A DNA stretch of 64,000 nt from Devosia ureilytica (GCF_024273195.1 NZ_JAMZCU010000003.1:248001-312000), one strand, 5' to 3'; positions 17,139-28,507 are shown, counted from the first letter of the stretch. Numbers and translations are program-made. The notes: a model not told the origin generated them from the letters alone.

Positions 17139-18167
17139 CTAGTTGCCGAAGGTGTCGAAATTGACCTCGTCCACCAGCTCACTGGCGCGCGCCCGGAACG
17201 GCAGCACATCGCTCAGCGACTGGGAATCCGGCTGCAGGTCACCGAAGGCGGCGATGATCGGGTGGACCGTCGCTGTCTCGGACACCGGGTATTCGAAATT
17301 GGCTTCGGCGTAGAGCTTCTGGGCGTCGTCCGAGACCAGATATTCCAGCAGTTGCACGGCCTCGTCGCGATTGGGCGCATGCGCTGCCACGGCTGCACCG
17401 CTGACATTGACCAGCGTGCCGCCGCCCTCGAACGTGGGCAGCAGGACCTTGACCGCATCCGACCAGGCCTTCTGTTCGTCGCCACCGGCGCCGCTGGCCA
17501 TCAGGCCGAAATAGTAGGAATTGGCAACGGCGATGTCGCACACGCCGGCTGCAATATCGCGGGCGCCGTCACGGTCGCCACCGGCCGCAGCGCGCGCCTG
17601 GTTGGCCTTGATGCCTTCCAGCCAGGTCTTGGTGGCCTCTTCGCCGTAGCGCGCCATATAGGCCGCGAACAGAGCGGTGTTGTACGGGTGCTGGCCCGAA
17701 CGGATGCAGAGCTTGCCGCGGAACTGCTCATCGTCCAGCTGCTCATAGGTGATGCTGTCGAGGTCCAGCTCCTTGGCGGCATAGACCACGCGCGCCCGAC
17801 CGGACAGGGCGAACCAGCGACCATCCGCATCCCGCAGCGAGGCCGGCACAGTCGATTCCAGCACGTCGGAATCCACGGCCTGGGTTACACCGGCATCCAC
17901 CAGATCGATCAGCGCGCCAAAATCGACGGCCATCAGCAGATCGGCCGGCGAGCTGTCGCCTTCGGCCTGAACGCGCTCGATCAGGCCGCTTTCGAGAAAT
18001 ACTGTGTTGACGGCAATGCCGGTCTCGGCCGTGAACGCGTCGAGCAGCGGCTGGATGAGACCAGGCTCGCGCGTCGTGTAGATGTTGACCTCCTGCGCAA
18101 TGGCCGGCATCGCCGCACCCAGAGCCACCAGGCTCGTGACGCAAATGGTTCGGAAAACGTGTCGCAT
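17139..18167 (-). CDS. fbpA: Iron(III) ABC transporter periplasmic binding protein (FbpA/FutA-type)
   Basis: A 342-residue exported protein. Signal peptide MRHVFRTICVTSLVALGAAMPAIAQ with AIA cleavage, then VNIYTTREPGLIQPLLDAF, as in ferric-ion binding proteins. Paired tyrosines in ANSYYFGLMASG match the FbpA iron-ligand region, and GRARVVYAAKELD and CIRSGQHPYNTALFAAYMARYG are family blocks. The start is the ATG at 18167, directly before the signal peptide. An Irr-like box lies about 110 bases upstream. Transcribed ahead of the permease gene. Confidence 0.93.
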   Translation of the reverse strand: MRHVFRTICVTSLVALGAAMPAIAQEVNIYTTREPGLIQPLLDAFTAETGIAVNTVFLESGLIERVQAEGDSSPADLLMAVDFGALIDLVDAGVTQAVDSDVLESTVPASLRDADGRWFALSGRARVVYAAKELDLDSITYEQLDDEQFRGKLCIRSGQHPYNTALFAAYMARYGEEATKTWLEGIKANQARAAAGGDRDGARDIAAGVCDIAVANSYYFGLMASGAGGDEQKAWSDAVKVLLPTFEGGGTLVNVSGAAVAAHAPNRDEAVQLLEYLVSDDAQKLYAEANFEYPVSETATVHPIIAAFGDLQPDSQSLSDVLPFRARASELVDEVNFDTFGN

Positions 18168-18273
18168 GCTGATTCCCTTATTAACTGACTTCGAATGCGC
18201 GGGAGGCCCTGACGCGGCGCTCATGGGGCGCAAAAGTCATAGTAGAGGCGCGATGTCAAGTTATACCGAACAA

Positions 18274-18294
18274 GCTTAGAATGACTCTAAGCTA
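18274..18294. promoter_or_regulatory. Irr-box/iron control element upstream of fbpA
   Basis: A 21-base dyad, AGCTTAGA / TCTAAGCT around ATGAC. Its core TTAGAATGACTCTAA matches the rhizobial iron control element TTTAGAA-N3-TTCTAAA with few changes. It lies between fbpC and fbpA, upstream of an iron transporter, so Irr (or a related Fur-family regulator) is the likely ligand. It may also act as the end-of-message hairpin of fbpC, which stops 18 bases away. Confidence 0.65.
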
Positions 18295-18311
18295 CTGATT
18301 ATGCTAAACAA

Positions 18312-19364
18312 TCAATCCTGCGCATCGTCGTCAGGAAAAACCATGACCTGACGGGCGTTTACTTGCAGAAAGACCTCGTCGCCGGGGCGAACGTCATGAC
18401 GGGCAGTGCCGCGCATGATCAGCGGGGCGGTCAGCCCTTCCACGGCCAGCGACAGCTCCTCCAGCTCACCCAAAACGGATCGCTCGATGACCCGCGCGCT
18501 GATTCCGGTGGCGGCCAGCGATATCGCCTGTGGGCGCAACAGCACTTTTGGCACACCCTCCTTGAGGGCCGGCGCCGGAAAGCGTCCCAGCGGCGTCTGC
18601 AGGCCTTCGGCGGACGATGTCGCGGGAATGGTGTTAATGCGCGAAAAAAACGAGGCGGCATAGGCCGTCCACGGCGCGTCATACATGCGCTCGCCGCTAC
18701 CGGCCTCGACCAGCCGGCCCTTCTTCATCAGGGCAACCATGTCCCCGATTGCCAGAGCCTCTTCGGGATCATGGGTGACGACCACGGCGGTCATGCCCAG
18801 GTCACGCACAATCGACATGGTTTCCAGCCGCACCTTGTCGCGCAGGCCACGGTCCAGATTGGAAAAAGGCTCGTCCATCAACAAAAGCCGCGGGCGTGGC
18901 GCCAGGGCGCGGGCCAGGGCCACGCGCTGTTGCTCACCACCGGATAGCATATGCGGATACCGGTCTGCCAACGCGCCAATGCCGATGCGCTCGATGATAT
19001 CGGCAACGCGCAGGTCGCGTTCAGACCGGGCGAGGCCGGACAGACCAAAGCCGATATTGGCGCGCACGCTGAGATGGGGAAACAGGGCATAGTCCTGGAA
19101 CATGAAGCCGACATGGCGATGCTCGGGCTGCACAAAGACACCGTGACCGGATACGGGGACCCCGTCGATCAATATGCTGCCGTGATCCAGCGTCTCAATG
19201 CCGGCAATGGACCTGAGGAGCGTGGACTTGCCGCACCCCGAATGTCCGACCAGGCACACGGTCAGCCCCTCGCCCACTTCCAGGGACACATCCTGCAAGG
19301 CAGCGACATCGCCGAAGTGACGGGTGACACCGTCCAGCACAAGCATGGATTTGGCAGAGTTCAT
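18312..19364 (-). CDS. fbpC: Iron(III) ABC transporter ATP-binding protein (FbpC-type)
   Basis: A 350-residue ATPase. Walker A is GHSGCGKSTLL, Q-loop MFQDYALFPHLSV, signature LSGGEQQRVALARAL, Walker B LLLMDEPFSNLD and switch His VVVTHD. The C-terminal 110 residues form a TOBE-like domain (VLLRPQAISLA, GDEVFLQVNARQ). It precedes fbpA by 145 bases, and the Irr-like box in that gap suggests fbpA-fbpB also has its own promoter. Confidence 0.92.
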   Translation of the reverse strand: MNSAKSMLVLDGVTRHFGDVAALQDVSLEVGEGLTVCLVGHSGCGKSTLLRSIAGIETLDHGSILIDGVPVSGHGVFVQPEHRHVGFMFQDYALFPHLSVRANIGFGLSGLARSERDLRVADIIERIGIGALADRYPHMLSGGEQQRVALARALAPRPRLLLMDEPFSNLDRGLRDKVRLETMSIVRDLGMTAVVVTHDPEEALAIGDMVALMKKGRLVEAGSGERMYDAPWTAYAASFFSRINTIPATSSAEGLQTPLGRFPAPALKEGVPKVLLRPQAISLAATGISARVIERSVLGELEELSLAVEGLTAPLIMRGTARHDVRPGDEVFLQVNARQVMVFPDDDAQD

Positions 19365-19418
19365 GCCTGCTAGTGGCGGTGACAGCCGTATATTGTCAAG
19401 ATGGAGCAGCCAACAGTC

Positions 19419-20543
19419 TCAGGCAGTCTGACGATCTTCGCCCATGGCGCGCTTGCGGAAGGAGTGGGCACGCCAGAGTTCGAAGATGTTCTTGGCGTCG
19501 TCCATGTCCAGCGCCTCAAAGCGCGAGAGGACCATTTTCTTTTCGGCATCGCTGGGCAGGTCGCGCCAGGGCAAGGTAGCGGCGATGGCCTCGAACAGGT
19601 CCGGCGTCATGCCCGAAGCGCGCAGCGCCACGATGACGGCGACATAGTCCTGGCCGGCCAGCCACTTGACCACGATTTCCGGGCCAACCTGGAGCATGAC
19701 CGCAATGGCGGCCGCGGCATGGTGGCCATAGCCGAAGCGGGCGAAACGAGCCAGCGCCCGGTCATTGAGCTGCTTGCGATCGGCCAGACCCTTGACCTGG
19801 TTATAGGCAACCTTCCACTCCTGCGCGTTGAAGCCGGCGCGGTTGCGGATGCGATTGTAAACGACAGTATTGATCTTGCCGGCGGCAATCGGATCAACGT
19901 GGCGATCCATATTGCCGAGCGTTTCCAGCACCTTGCCAGCGACAGTATCGATCTCGCCGCGGAGCGATTTCCAGTCGATGTCTGTACGGCCACGCAGGTC
20001 GGCGGCAATTTCGGCGTCCTGGGTGGCGCGATGCACGAGCTTCTCGAGCGTGGCGCGGTCGAACTCGGCCTTGGGATTGCGCACCAGGCGCACGACAGAC
20101 GCGGTCTGGCCATGCTCGACCAGCGCTTCACCGACCCGCTCGGTCAGCGTGGCGCGGCTGGCAATGGCGACGCGGTGATCTTCACTCTGGCGGGTGATGA
20201 TATCGATGAGATCGTCATCGCTCAGCACATTGGAGAACTCGAGCAGCGGGCGCGCCACCTCGATGGTGTCGTTGGCAAGCTTGACCAGAACGGTGCCCGG
20301 CGCGCGTTCCAGCGGGGCGAGCAGCTTGGCGACATGCACCCGCGCCTCGACCTCGACCAGCTCGGCCAGCTGGCACAGCACCTCATCATACTGGGCGACC
20401 TGATCGTCGTCGCAGCGATCCGACACATAGCTGAAAAGCTGCGCCGTGGTGCGGAACAGTTGCTCACGCTCAAACTGGTTGTCCTCACCATTGAGAACGC
20501 GGAAATTCGCGAATGCCCGGTGGCCTTCTTCGAACTCGGTCAT
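19419..20543 (-). CDS. DUF2336 domain protein
   Basis: A 374-residue, mostly helical soluble protein starting MTEFEEGHRAFANFRVLNG. Central blocks such as FSNVLSDDDLIDIITRQSEDHRVAIASR, ALVEHGQTASVVRLVRNPKAEF and KLVHRATQDAEIAADL form HEAT-like helical repeats typical of DUF2336, common in Alphaproteobacteria. The function of the family is not established. It is not coupled to its neighbours. Confidence 0.85.
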   Translation of the reverse strand: MTEFEEGHRAFANFRVLNGEDNQFEREQLFRTTAQLFSYVSDRCDDDQVAQYDEVLCQLAELVEVEARVHVAKLLAPLERAPGTVLVKLANDTIEVARPLLEFSNVLSDDDLIDIITRQSEDHRVAIASRATLTERVGEALVEHGQTASVVRLVRNPKAEFDRATLEKLVHRATQDAEIAADLRGRTDIDWKSLRGEIDTVAGKVLETLGNMDRHVDPIAAGKINTVVYNRIRNRAGFNAQEWKVAYNQVKGLADRKQLNDRALARFARFGYGHHAAAAIAVMLQVGPEIVVKWLAGQDYVAVIVALRASGMTPDLFEAIAATLPWRDLPSDAEKKMVLSRFEALDMDDAKNIFELWRAHSFRKRAMGEDRQTA

Positions 20544-20634
20544 GGGTCGATTCTCCCGGCTTCTGCCGCACTGTGTCGGGACAGAGTGACCTCCACATGC
20601 TTGTGGGGCCTGAAGCGGGGGGACGCAATTTGAT

Positions 20635-21672
20635 TCAAATTGTATCTTTGACGCCTGATAGGCGGCTGCGCAGGCGGTATTGACCCGGAGTTTCACCTGT
20701 CCAGCGCTGAAAAGCTCGGGACAAGGCAGCCGGTTCGGAAAAGCCAAGCAGATAGGCGATCTCCGCAAGGGAGCTGCGTCCGCCAGCCAGATATTGTAAC
20801 GCCAGATCGTGTCGCACCCCATCGAGCACGCGCGCAAAGCTCGTACCCTCGTCCCGCAGCCGCCGGAACAGCGTTGACCGGCTGAAACCCAGGCTCCGCG
20901 CCAAGGGGTCAGCACCGGGCTCCCCCTGGTGAAGGCTCGCCCGGATGGCCGCATCGAGAAGCGCCCTGATGCTGGCGACCGGCACGGCCTCACGCAGCAG
21001 GCTTTCCGCCTTTTCGCACAGCACCCCAAAGACATAGCGGCGCTCTCGCGCCACCGGCCAGTCGGCAATGTCGAGCGGAAGCTCCAGCGCATTGAAGACG
21101 GCGCCGAAATGCACAGGGCAGGCAAATATCTCAGCGTAGAGTTCCGCATGTCGCGGCGCCTCATGCGTGACATGCACGGAAAGGACGTGAGGCCGCGTGA
21201 GGAAGCGCCGCGGCCCGCAGGTGAGCTGCGCAAACGCCTCCTCGGTCATTTCGGGAAAACTGTCTGGATCGGGCCCCCGGTCAACGAGATAAAGTCGTTC
21301 CCCATGGTGCTCCATCGCGAAGCGCGGCGGCAGCGACGGATCAGCAGCCAGCGCCAGGCGGCCATAGCGTTGCATCTGCACAAAGGCCTCGCCCATGGTT
21401 GCCGAGGCTTCCATGATCAGACCAAGGATGGAGAGATCGGCCATGCCGACAGCCGCGCCAAAGCGCAACGACAGTCCCGTATCGCCCGTCGTCTTGTGTG
21501 CCAGCCCGACCAGCGCGGCATAGCGATCAAAGGGCAGGCGCGCGTCGGGATCGACCAGCACGCCGCCGGCAATGCCGGCCGTGGCTGCAAGCGCGCGGCC
21601 ATCAACACCCTGACCATCAAGGAACGCGACAAACCCGCTCACAATTCCTGCGGCAATCGATGCCTGCTGCAT
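20635..21672 (-). CDS. AraC-family transcriptional regulator
   Basis: A 345-residue regulator. Residues 1-210 resemble the AraC-type arabinose-binding-like N-domain of the OruR/ArgR subgroup (DARLPFDRYAALVGLAHKTTGDTGLSLRFG). The C-terminal 100 residues are a double helix-turn-helix: ARSLGFSRSTLFRRLRDEGTSFARVLDGVRHDLALQYL and EIAYLLGFSEPAALSRAFQRWTGETPGQYR. A strong GGGGGGAGC lies directly before the ATG. It is divergent from a small membrane-protein gene with a palindrome between them. Confidence 0.93.
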   Translation of the reverse strand: MQQASIAAGIVSGFVAFLDGQGVDGRALAATAGIAGGVLVDPDARLPFDRYAALVGLAHKTTGDTGLSLRFGAAVGMADLSILGLIMEASATMGEAFVQMQRYGRLALAADPSLPPRFAMEHHGERLYLVDRGPDPDSFPEMTEEAFAQLTCGPRRFLTRPHVLSVHVTHEAPRHAELYAEIFACPVHFGAVFNALELPLDIADWPVARERRYVFGVLCEKAESLLREAVPVASIRALLDAAIRASLHQGEPGADPLARSLGFSRSTLFRRLRDEGTSFARVLDGVRHDLALQYLAGGRSSLAEIAYLLGFSEPAALSRAFQRWTGETPGQYRLRSRLSGVKDTI

Positions 21673-21692
21673 GCTCCCCCCATGACACCCAA

Positions 21693-21709
21693 GGTCAATT
21701 CAATTGACC
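21693..21709. promoter_or_regulatory. 17-base palindrome between araC-type gene and membrane gene
   Basis: GGTCAATTCAATTGACC is a perfect dyad with one central base. It lies 21 bases upstream of the AraC-family start and 80 bases upstream of the divergent gene. AraC proteins more often bind direct repeats, so another dimeric regulator is possible. Confidence 0.45.
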
Positions 21710-21788
21710 CGCGCGGTCATTGTAACTGCCGGCAGCGTTGCGGATAAGTCGGCACACCCTGCTGCCACCCCATACGGAGCCTTCTCGC

Positions 21789-22208
21789 ATGACCCAGCCG
21801 TCCGTCATCCGCCTCAACCTGCTGCGGACCTGTTATGCGCTGATGTTCGTGGGACTGGGTATCACCGTCTGGCCCCAGGTCCTTGTTGGCGCGGCCGACC
21901 AGCCGCTGATGACCGGCGCGGTCAACGCGCTGCTGGCCGGGCTCGGCCTCACCTGCGGGCTGGGCCTGATGACGCCGCTGCGCATGTTGCCGCTGCTGAT
22001 CTTCGAGGTGGTCTGGAAACTGATCTGGAGCGTCTCGGTGGCCTTGCCGCTCTGGCAAAGCGGGCGCTTCACGCCAGCGGCGGGGGACATCCTGTTCGCC
22101 GTCGCCTTTGCGGTTCCCTTCGTGCTCATCATTCCCTGGGGCTACGCAATGCGCAGTTGCACACGCGTCGAACCCTGGCGCAGCGGCCAGACCATCGCCG
22201 CCGAATGA
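21789..22208 (+). CDS. Small integral membrane protein, unknown function
   Basis: A 139-residue protein with four hydrophobic segments (about residues 9-29, 37-57, 62-85 and 96-119), beginning MTQPSVIRLNLLRTCYALMF, with GGAG upstream. It ends in a soluble tail (RSCTRVEPWRSGQTIAAE). It is divergent from the AraC-family regulator, its probable controller, and ends at a bidirectional terminator shared with katG. No family named with confidence. Confidence 0.75.
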   Translation: MTQPSVIRLNLLRTCYALMFVGLGITVWPQVLVGAADQPLMTGAVNALLAGLGLTCGLGLMTPLRMLPLLIFEVVWKLIWSVSVALPLWQSGRFTPAAGDILFAVAFAVPFVLIIPWGYAMRSCTRVEPWRSGQTIAAE

Positions 22209-22236
22209 AAAGGCCCGGGCAAACGCCCGGGCCTTT
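22209..22236. terminator. Bidirectional terminator between membrane gene and katG
   Basis: AAAGGCCCGGGC / GCCCGGGCCTTT, a 12-base perfect stem with a 4-base loop, flanked by A and T runs. It begins right after the plus-strand stop and lies 20 bases from the end of the convergent katG. Confidence 0.85.
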
Positions 22237-22255
22237 AACTTTCGCTACGGCGATT

Positions 22256-24536
<2,281 letters not shown>

Positions 24537-25433
24537 ATGACGATCTCGCTCAAGCAGATGCGCTACGCCATCGCGGTGGCCACAAATGGCCATTTCGGTC
24601 GCGCGGCAGAAGCCTGTGCGGTGTCACAGCCGGCCCTGTCCCAGCAGATCCTGACGCTCGAGGCATCCTGCGGCACGCCGCTGTTCGATCGGCTGAAGAC
24701 CGGCGTTCGGCTGACCCCCTTCGGGCGCGACTTCATGGTGCTGGCGCGCGAAGCCATCAAGGCCGCCGAAACGCTCGATGATTTTGCCCTCGGGCGCACC
24801 GGGCGGCTCGACCGACCGCTACGCTTCGGACTGATCCCGACAGTCGCCCCCTACCTTTTGCCCCGTATCTATCCCGCGCTGACGCAAAATCTGCCAGACA
24901 TCAGCTTTTCGGTGAGCGAAAGCCGCACCGAAACCATGCTGGGCGCGCTCTACGATGGGCGGCTCGACCTTGCGCTGATCGCCACCGATCCGCCCGCCAA
25001 TGGACCCCGGCTGGTCGTGAGCCCATTGTTCGACGATCCTTTCGTGCTGGCCACGCCGCGCGATGATGATGCCGATGATCCGGTGTCCCTGGCCGAACTG
25101 CCGCCCGAGCGCATCCTGTTGCTCGATGAAGGCCATTGCTTTCGCGACCAGGCCATTTCGGCGTGCCGGCTCAGTGGCGACCGCGAGCCCCACGCCTTTG
25201 CCGCCACCTCGCTGGCCACGATTGTGGAATTCGTCGCCAATGGTCAGGGCGTTACGCTGCTGCCACGCATCGCCCTGCGCAAGGAAGCCAGCGACCCACG
25301 CATTGCCATCCACGCGCTGGACGAGCCGACCGCCGGCCGGCAACTCCGATTGGTGTGGCGCGAGGCGACACCCTATGCGGCGATCTTCGAGCGCATTGCC
25401 GAAGTTATCCGTACCGCAAGCGCAGAGGCCTGA
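24537..25433 (+). CDS. oxyR: Hydrogen peroxide-sensing LysR-type regulator OxyR
   Basis: A 298-residue LysR protein. The winged helix-turn-helix is at residues 1-60 (MRYAIAVATNGHFGRAAEACAVSQPALSQQILTLE). The effector domain carries two cysteines nine residues apart in GHCFRDQAISACRL, the spacing and context of the redox pair Cys199/Cys208 of OxyR. With katG divergent and adjacent, this is a well-supported OxyR that activates katG after oxidation. Confidence 0.95.
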   Translation: MTISLKQMRYAIAVATNGHFGRAAEACAVSQPALSQQILTLEASCGTPLFDRLKTGVRLTPFGRDFMVLAREAIKAAETLDDFALGRTGRLDRPLRFGLIPTVAPYLLPRIYPALTQNLPDISFSVSESRTETMLGALYDGRLDLALIATDPPANGPRLVVSPLFDDPFVLATPRDDDADDPVSLAELPPERILLLDEGHCFRDQAISACRLSGDREPHAFAATSLATIVEFVANGQGVTLLPRIALRKEASDPRIAIHALDEPTAGRQLRLVWREATPYAAIFERIAEVIRTASAEA

Positions 25434-25444
25434 GCCGTCCCCAG

Positions 25445-26389
25445 CTAGACTGCGGGGCGGCGGCGCTGACGGAAACTGTCCCATGAAAACACAATCAGCG
25501 AGACCCAGATCAGCGCGAAGCTGAGGAGGCGCATGCCGTTGAGCTCTTCGCCGAAGAGGGTGATGGCCAGGAGGAACTGGATCGAGGGCGCCAGATATTG
25601 GAACATGCCGATGGTGGTCAGGCGCAGCCTGCGGATGCCATAGGCGAACAGCAGCAATGGAATGGCAGTCGCTGGGCCGGTAAGCATCAGCAGCACCATC
25701 TGGCCAGGATCGGCGTGGACGCCAATACCTCGCGTCGCAATGTCGAATGCCACAAAGGCCAGCGCGAAAGGCGCAACGACAACGGTTTCGGCAAAGAGCC
25801 CAGTCGCCGGTCCGGCATGTGCCGTCTTGCGGATGAAGCCGTAAAATCCGAAGGAAAACGCCAGGCCCAGGGCGATGACTGGCACACGACCGAGTCCACC
25901 GGCCTGAATGAGTATGGCCACGGACGCGATAGCGATGGCAATGGTTTGCCACCGGTTCTGCCGCTCGCCCAGGAGCAGCATGCCAATGGCCACATTGACC
26001 AGCGGATTGATGAAATAACCAAAGCTGGCCTCGAGCACCTGCCCGGTTTCGACCGCCCAGACATAGAGCAGCCAATTGGCCACCAGCAGCACGGCGGAAA
26101 GCGCGATTATGCGCATGCGCTTGAAGTCGGCAAGCACCGCGCGGACCTCGGAGAAGCCGCCGGCAAAAGCAATGAACACCGCCAGCAACAACAGCGACCA
26201 GATGGTTCGCTCGGCCACGATGAGCACGGAGCCCGCCTGCTCGATCAGGCGGAACAGGATGGGCAGGAACCCCCACAGCAGGTAAGCTGCCAGCGCGGCA
26301 ATCACGCCGTTGCGCGTTTCATTGGCATCGACAGCCGGTATCGGCGCGACGGGTGCCGCTATCTCGGGCGACTGTTCAGGAAGGGTCAT
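25445..26389 (-). CDS. rarD: RarD-family EamA transporter
   Basis: A 314-residue protein with about ten membrane helices after a 25-residue cytoplasmic lead. The opening AALAAYLLWGFLPILFRLIEQAG and the block LLVANWLLYVWAVETGQVLEASFGYFINPLVNVAIGMLLLGER are characteristic of RarD. RarD was first linked to chloramphenicol sensitivity, but its substrate is not firmly known. Converges on oxyR with 11 bases between stops. Confidence 0.92.
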   Translation of the reverse strand: MTLPEQSPEIAAPVAPIPAVDANETRNGVIAALAAYLLWGFLPILFRLIEQAGSVLIVAERTIWSLLLLAVFIAFAGGFSEVRAVLADFKRMRIIALSAVLLVANWLLYVWAVETGQVLEASFGYFINPLVNVAIGMLLLGERQNRWQTIAIAIASVAILIQAGGLGRVPVIALGLAFSFGFYGFIRKTAHAGPATGLFAETVVVAPFALAFVAFDIATRGIGVHADPGQMVLLMLTGPATAIPLLLFAYGIRRLRLTTIGMFQYLAPSIQFLLAITLFGEELNGMRLLSFALIWVSLIVFSWDSFRQRRRPAV

Positions 26390-26584
26390 GGGTAAACTCC
26401 ACGCCGCGTCGGGCGCCGTGCCGGTCTAACAGCGCCCCCGACCCTGGGCCAATCAGACTTTGTGATCGTTAACCCTTGTAATGGTGATGGCCCCGATCCA
26501 ACCTTTAACCCAGTCGGACGTTGCCATTTGAAGCGCCGATGATTTTGTCGCGCTTCAGGCAAGTCTCAATGCGAGGAGCAGCAA

Positions 26585-27034
26585 ATGAAAAAGACCGTTA
26601 CCTGGATCCTGATCGCCGATGGCACTCAGGCCCGTGTGCTGGAGCACACCGGTCCTGGCAAAGGCCTCGTCACCATCAAGGGCCTGGACTGGTCCATTCC
26701 CCCGCTCCAGACCCATGACATCAATAGCGACCGGCCCGGTCGCAGCCATTCATCAGTCGGCTCCGGGCGCAGCGCCATGGAGCCCAAGACCGACGCGGCA
26801 CAGCACCGCGAGGCCGAATTCGTGCGCTCGGTGGCCGATGTCCTGGATGGCAAGGCAAAGTCCGGTGCCTATGACCGGCTGGTGATTGCCGCCGCCCCGA
26901 TTGCCTTGGGCAATCTGCGCAAGGTCCTGTCCGACCATGTCAAGAAAACCGTGGTTGCCGAACTGGACAAGGACCTCACCAATGTCCCCACGCAGCAACT
27001 TGACCGCCATCTCGACGGCATCATCGCAGTCTGA
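26585..27034 (+). CDS. Host attachment family protein (AtsE-like)
   Basis: A 149-residue soluble protein matching the host-attachment family known from Agrobacterium: the start TVTWILIADGTQARVLEH and the blocks FVRSVADVLDGKAKSGAYDRLVIAAAP and LRKVLSDHVKKTVVAELDKDLT are typical. The fold is related to eRF1 domain 1-like proteins. The name comes from a plant-attachment phenotype; the biochemical role is unknown. Good ribosome site GAGGAG. Confidence 0.9.
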   Translation: MKKTVTWILIADGTQARVLEHTGPGKGLVTIKGLDWSIPPLQTHDINSDRPGRSHSSVGSGRSAMEPKTDAAQHREAEFVRSVADVLDGKAKSGAYDRLVIAAAPIALGNLRKVLSDHVKKTVVAELDKDLTNVPTQQLDRHLDGIIAV

Positions 27035-27067
27035 ACTTCTGAACGAAATAATACTAAAATAAATCAG

Positions 27068-27155
27068 CGCGTTGCGTCGATTATTGAACGTGCAATCGCA
27101 ACGCGTTGAATCAATCTGGCAGTCACCAGAATCAATCTGTGAGGGTATTGAATCA
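27068..27155. repeat. Inverted repeat followed by three GAATCA boxes at 21-base spacing
   Basis: CGCGTTGCG (27068-27076) pairs with CGCAACGCG (27097-27105). Then GAATCA occurs at 27108, 27129 and 27150, exactly 21 bases apart; the first two copies extend to GAATCAATCTG. The block is AT-rich for this genome and lies between the ends of two convergent genes, so it could be a terminator region or a protein-binding array. Confidence 0.45.
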
Positions 27156-27194
27156 GAGTGCTAACGAGGCGGCGCGGCATATTCTGTTGCGCCG

Positions 27195-28037
27195 CTACGC
27201 CTCTGAATCCTCGTCGCTTTCATCGCCGTCAAAGGCGTCGAGGAACTGCAGCAGCAGGGAATTGACGAGTTCTGGCTTCTCGATGCTCGGAATATGCGCG
27301 GCGCCCTCGATCACCACCCCAAAGGCATTGGGCATGGTCTCGGACAGCGTCTCATGGCGCTCGACGATGGCGGTAAAATCCTCATCGCCGACGACCAGCA
27401 GCGTCGGCGCGGTGACTGTCTCGATCCGGCCCCAGGCGTCTGGGCCGTCTTCTTCCTGCGTCAGTCGCGGCTTGGACAGCGCGGCAGCATTCATGTCCAG
27501 AAACAGGGTCCGGGCAGCACCACCAACTCGACCGCTCTGGGTGCGCGGGCCATCGAGCCATTCATGCGCCTGCACCTTGTTGAGCAGGTCGATGTCGCCG
27601 CGTTCCCAGGCATCCTCTTCGGCGATTTCAATGGCACGTTCTTCCGCCGTGGCCGTCCAGGGTGCACCGGTGACGGAGGTGCCCATCAACACCAGACCAA
27701 TTACCCGGCCCGGATGCGCCAGGGCAAAATCGACTGCCAGCCCGCCGCCCATCGAACAGCCCACCAGCACCACCGCGTGAATGTCGAGCGCATCGAGCAC
27801 GGCTTCCAGATCATCAAGGTGGCTGAAGGCTTCGTCGGGGCTCGTGGCCTCGCCATAGCCGCGCCGATCATAGGCAATTGCATGCCAGCCGGCGTCGTCA
27901 ACCGCCTGCATCTGGTCGAGCCACATGCGCTTGTCGCAAACCCCGGCATGAAGAAACACGACCGGAAGGCCTTCGCCCTGCTCGAGCCCTGTCAGCGTGG
28001 CACCGCCAACATCAATGGCAAAGGGCTCGGCCTGCAT
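27195..28037 (-). CDS. Alpha/beta-fold hydrolase
   Basis: A 280-residue serine hydrolase. Nucleophile elbow GCSMGGG, oxyanion region VVFLHAGVCDKRMWLDQM, acid-site block TLLVVGDEDFTAIVERH and catalytic His in IEGAAHIPSIEKP. The AYDRRGYGEAT motif is usual for esterases and lactonases of the 3-oxoadipate enol-lactonase-like group. The C-terminus is strongly acidic (DGDESDEDSEA). Substrate unknown. Confidence 0.88.
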   Translation of the reverse strand: MQAEPFAIDVGGATLTGLEQGEGLPVVFLHAGVCDKRMWLDQMQAVDDAGWHAIAYDRRGYGEATSPDEAFSHLDDLEAVLDALDIHAVVLVGCSMGGGLAVDFALAHPGRVIGLVLMGTSVTGAPWTATAEERAIEIAEEDAWERGDIDLLNKVQAHEWLDGPRTQSGRVGGAARTLFLDMNAAALSKPRLTQEEDGPDAWGRIETVTAPTLLVVGDEDFTAIVERHETLSETMPNAFGVVIEGAAHIPSIEKPELVNSLLLQFLDAFDGDESDEDSEA

Positions 28038-28042
28038 GTTGG

Positions 28043-28381
28043 CTATTGCTCCTGCGCGGCGCAGAAAGTGATCTCGTCTTTTTCACCGAACCAGCAGCCG
28101 GCATTATCCGCGACCGGCACGAAGCGGCCCAGCTCATCGGGATAGCGCCCCGGCTGCGGGTTGGCGGCGATCAGATAGCCCAGGCCTTCGCCATCGGCCT
28201 CATGCGCGAACACGAAGGTTTCCCCGCTGGGGAGCGCAAAGGTGATACCGCCACCGTCAACAGTCACGTCGCAGGCGAATTCGCCATAGCCCGTCATGGA
28301 ACATTGCCCCGGCGCGGCGGCGGCCGGAGCGACGAGGGCAAGGCCAATCACAAGCGCCGCCCCCGGCACAAAATTCTTCAT
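28043..28381 (-). CDS. Small exported protein, unknown function
   Basis: A 112-residue protein from the ATG at 28381 (MKNFVPGAALVIGLALVAPAAAA), a clear signal peptide. The mature part has four cysteines (QCSMTGYGEFACDV, AGCWFGEKDEITFCAA), which may form two disulfides. It lies 5 bases upstream of the alpha/beta hydrolase, so the two are probably co-transcribed. No family recognised. Confidence 0.75.
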   Translation of the reverse strand: MKNFVPGAALVIGLALVAPAAAAPGQCSMTGYGEFACDVTVDGGGITFALPSGETFVFAHEADGEGLGYLIAANPQPGRYPDELGRFVPVADNAGCWFGEKDEITFCAAQEQ

Positions 28382-28507
28382 ACAGTCCCCCAAAGAACCG
28401 ATCCTGATCGGGGCGATGCCCCATTTGTTTGCAACCTATTGCAAAAAGGCCTGCAAACCCAATGCTTTTCACAGATCGATGGAGGTTTGGTAAAGGGGGA
28501 AAGCAGT

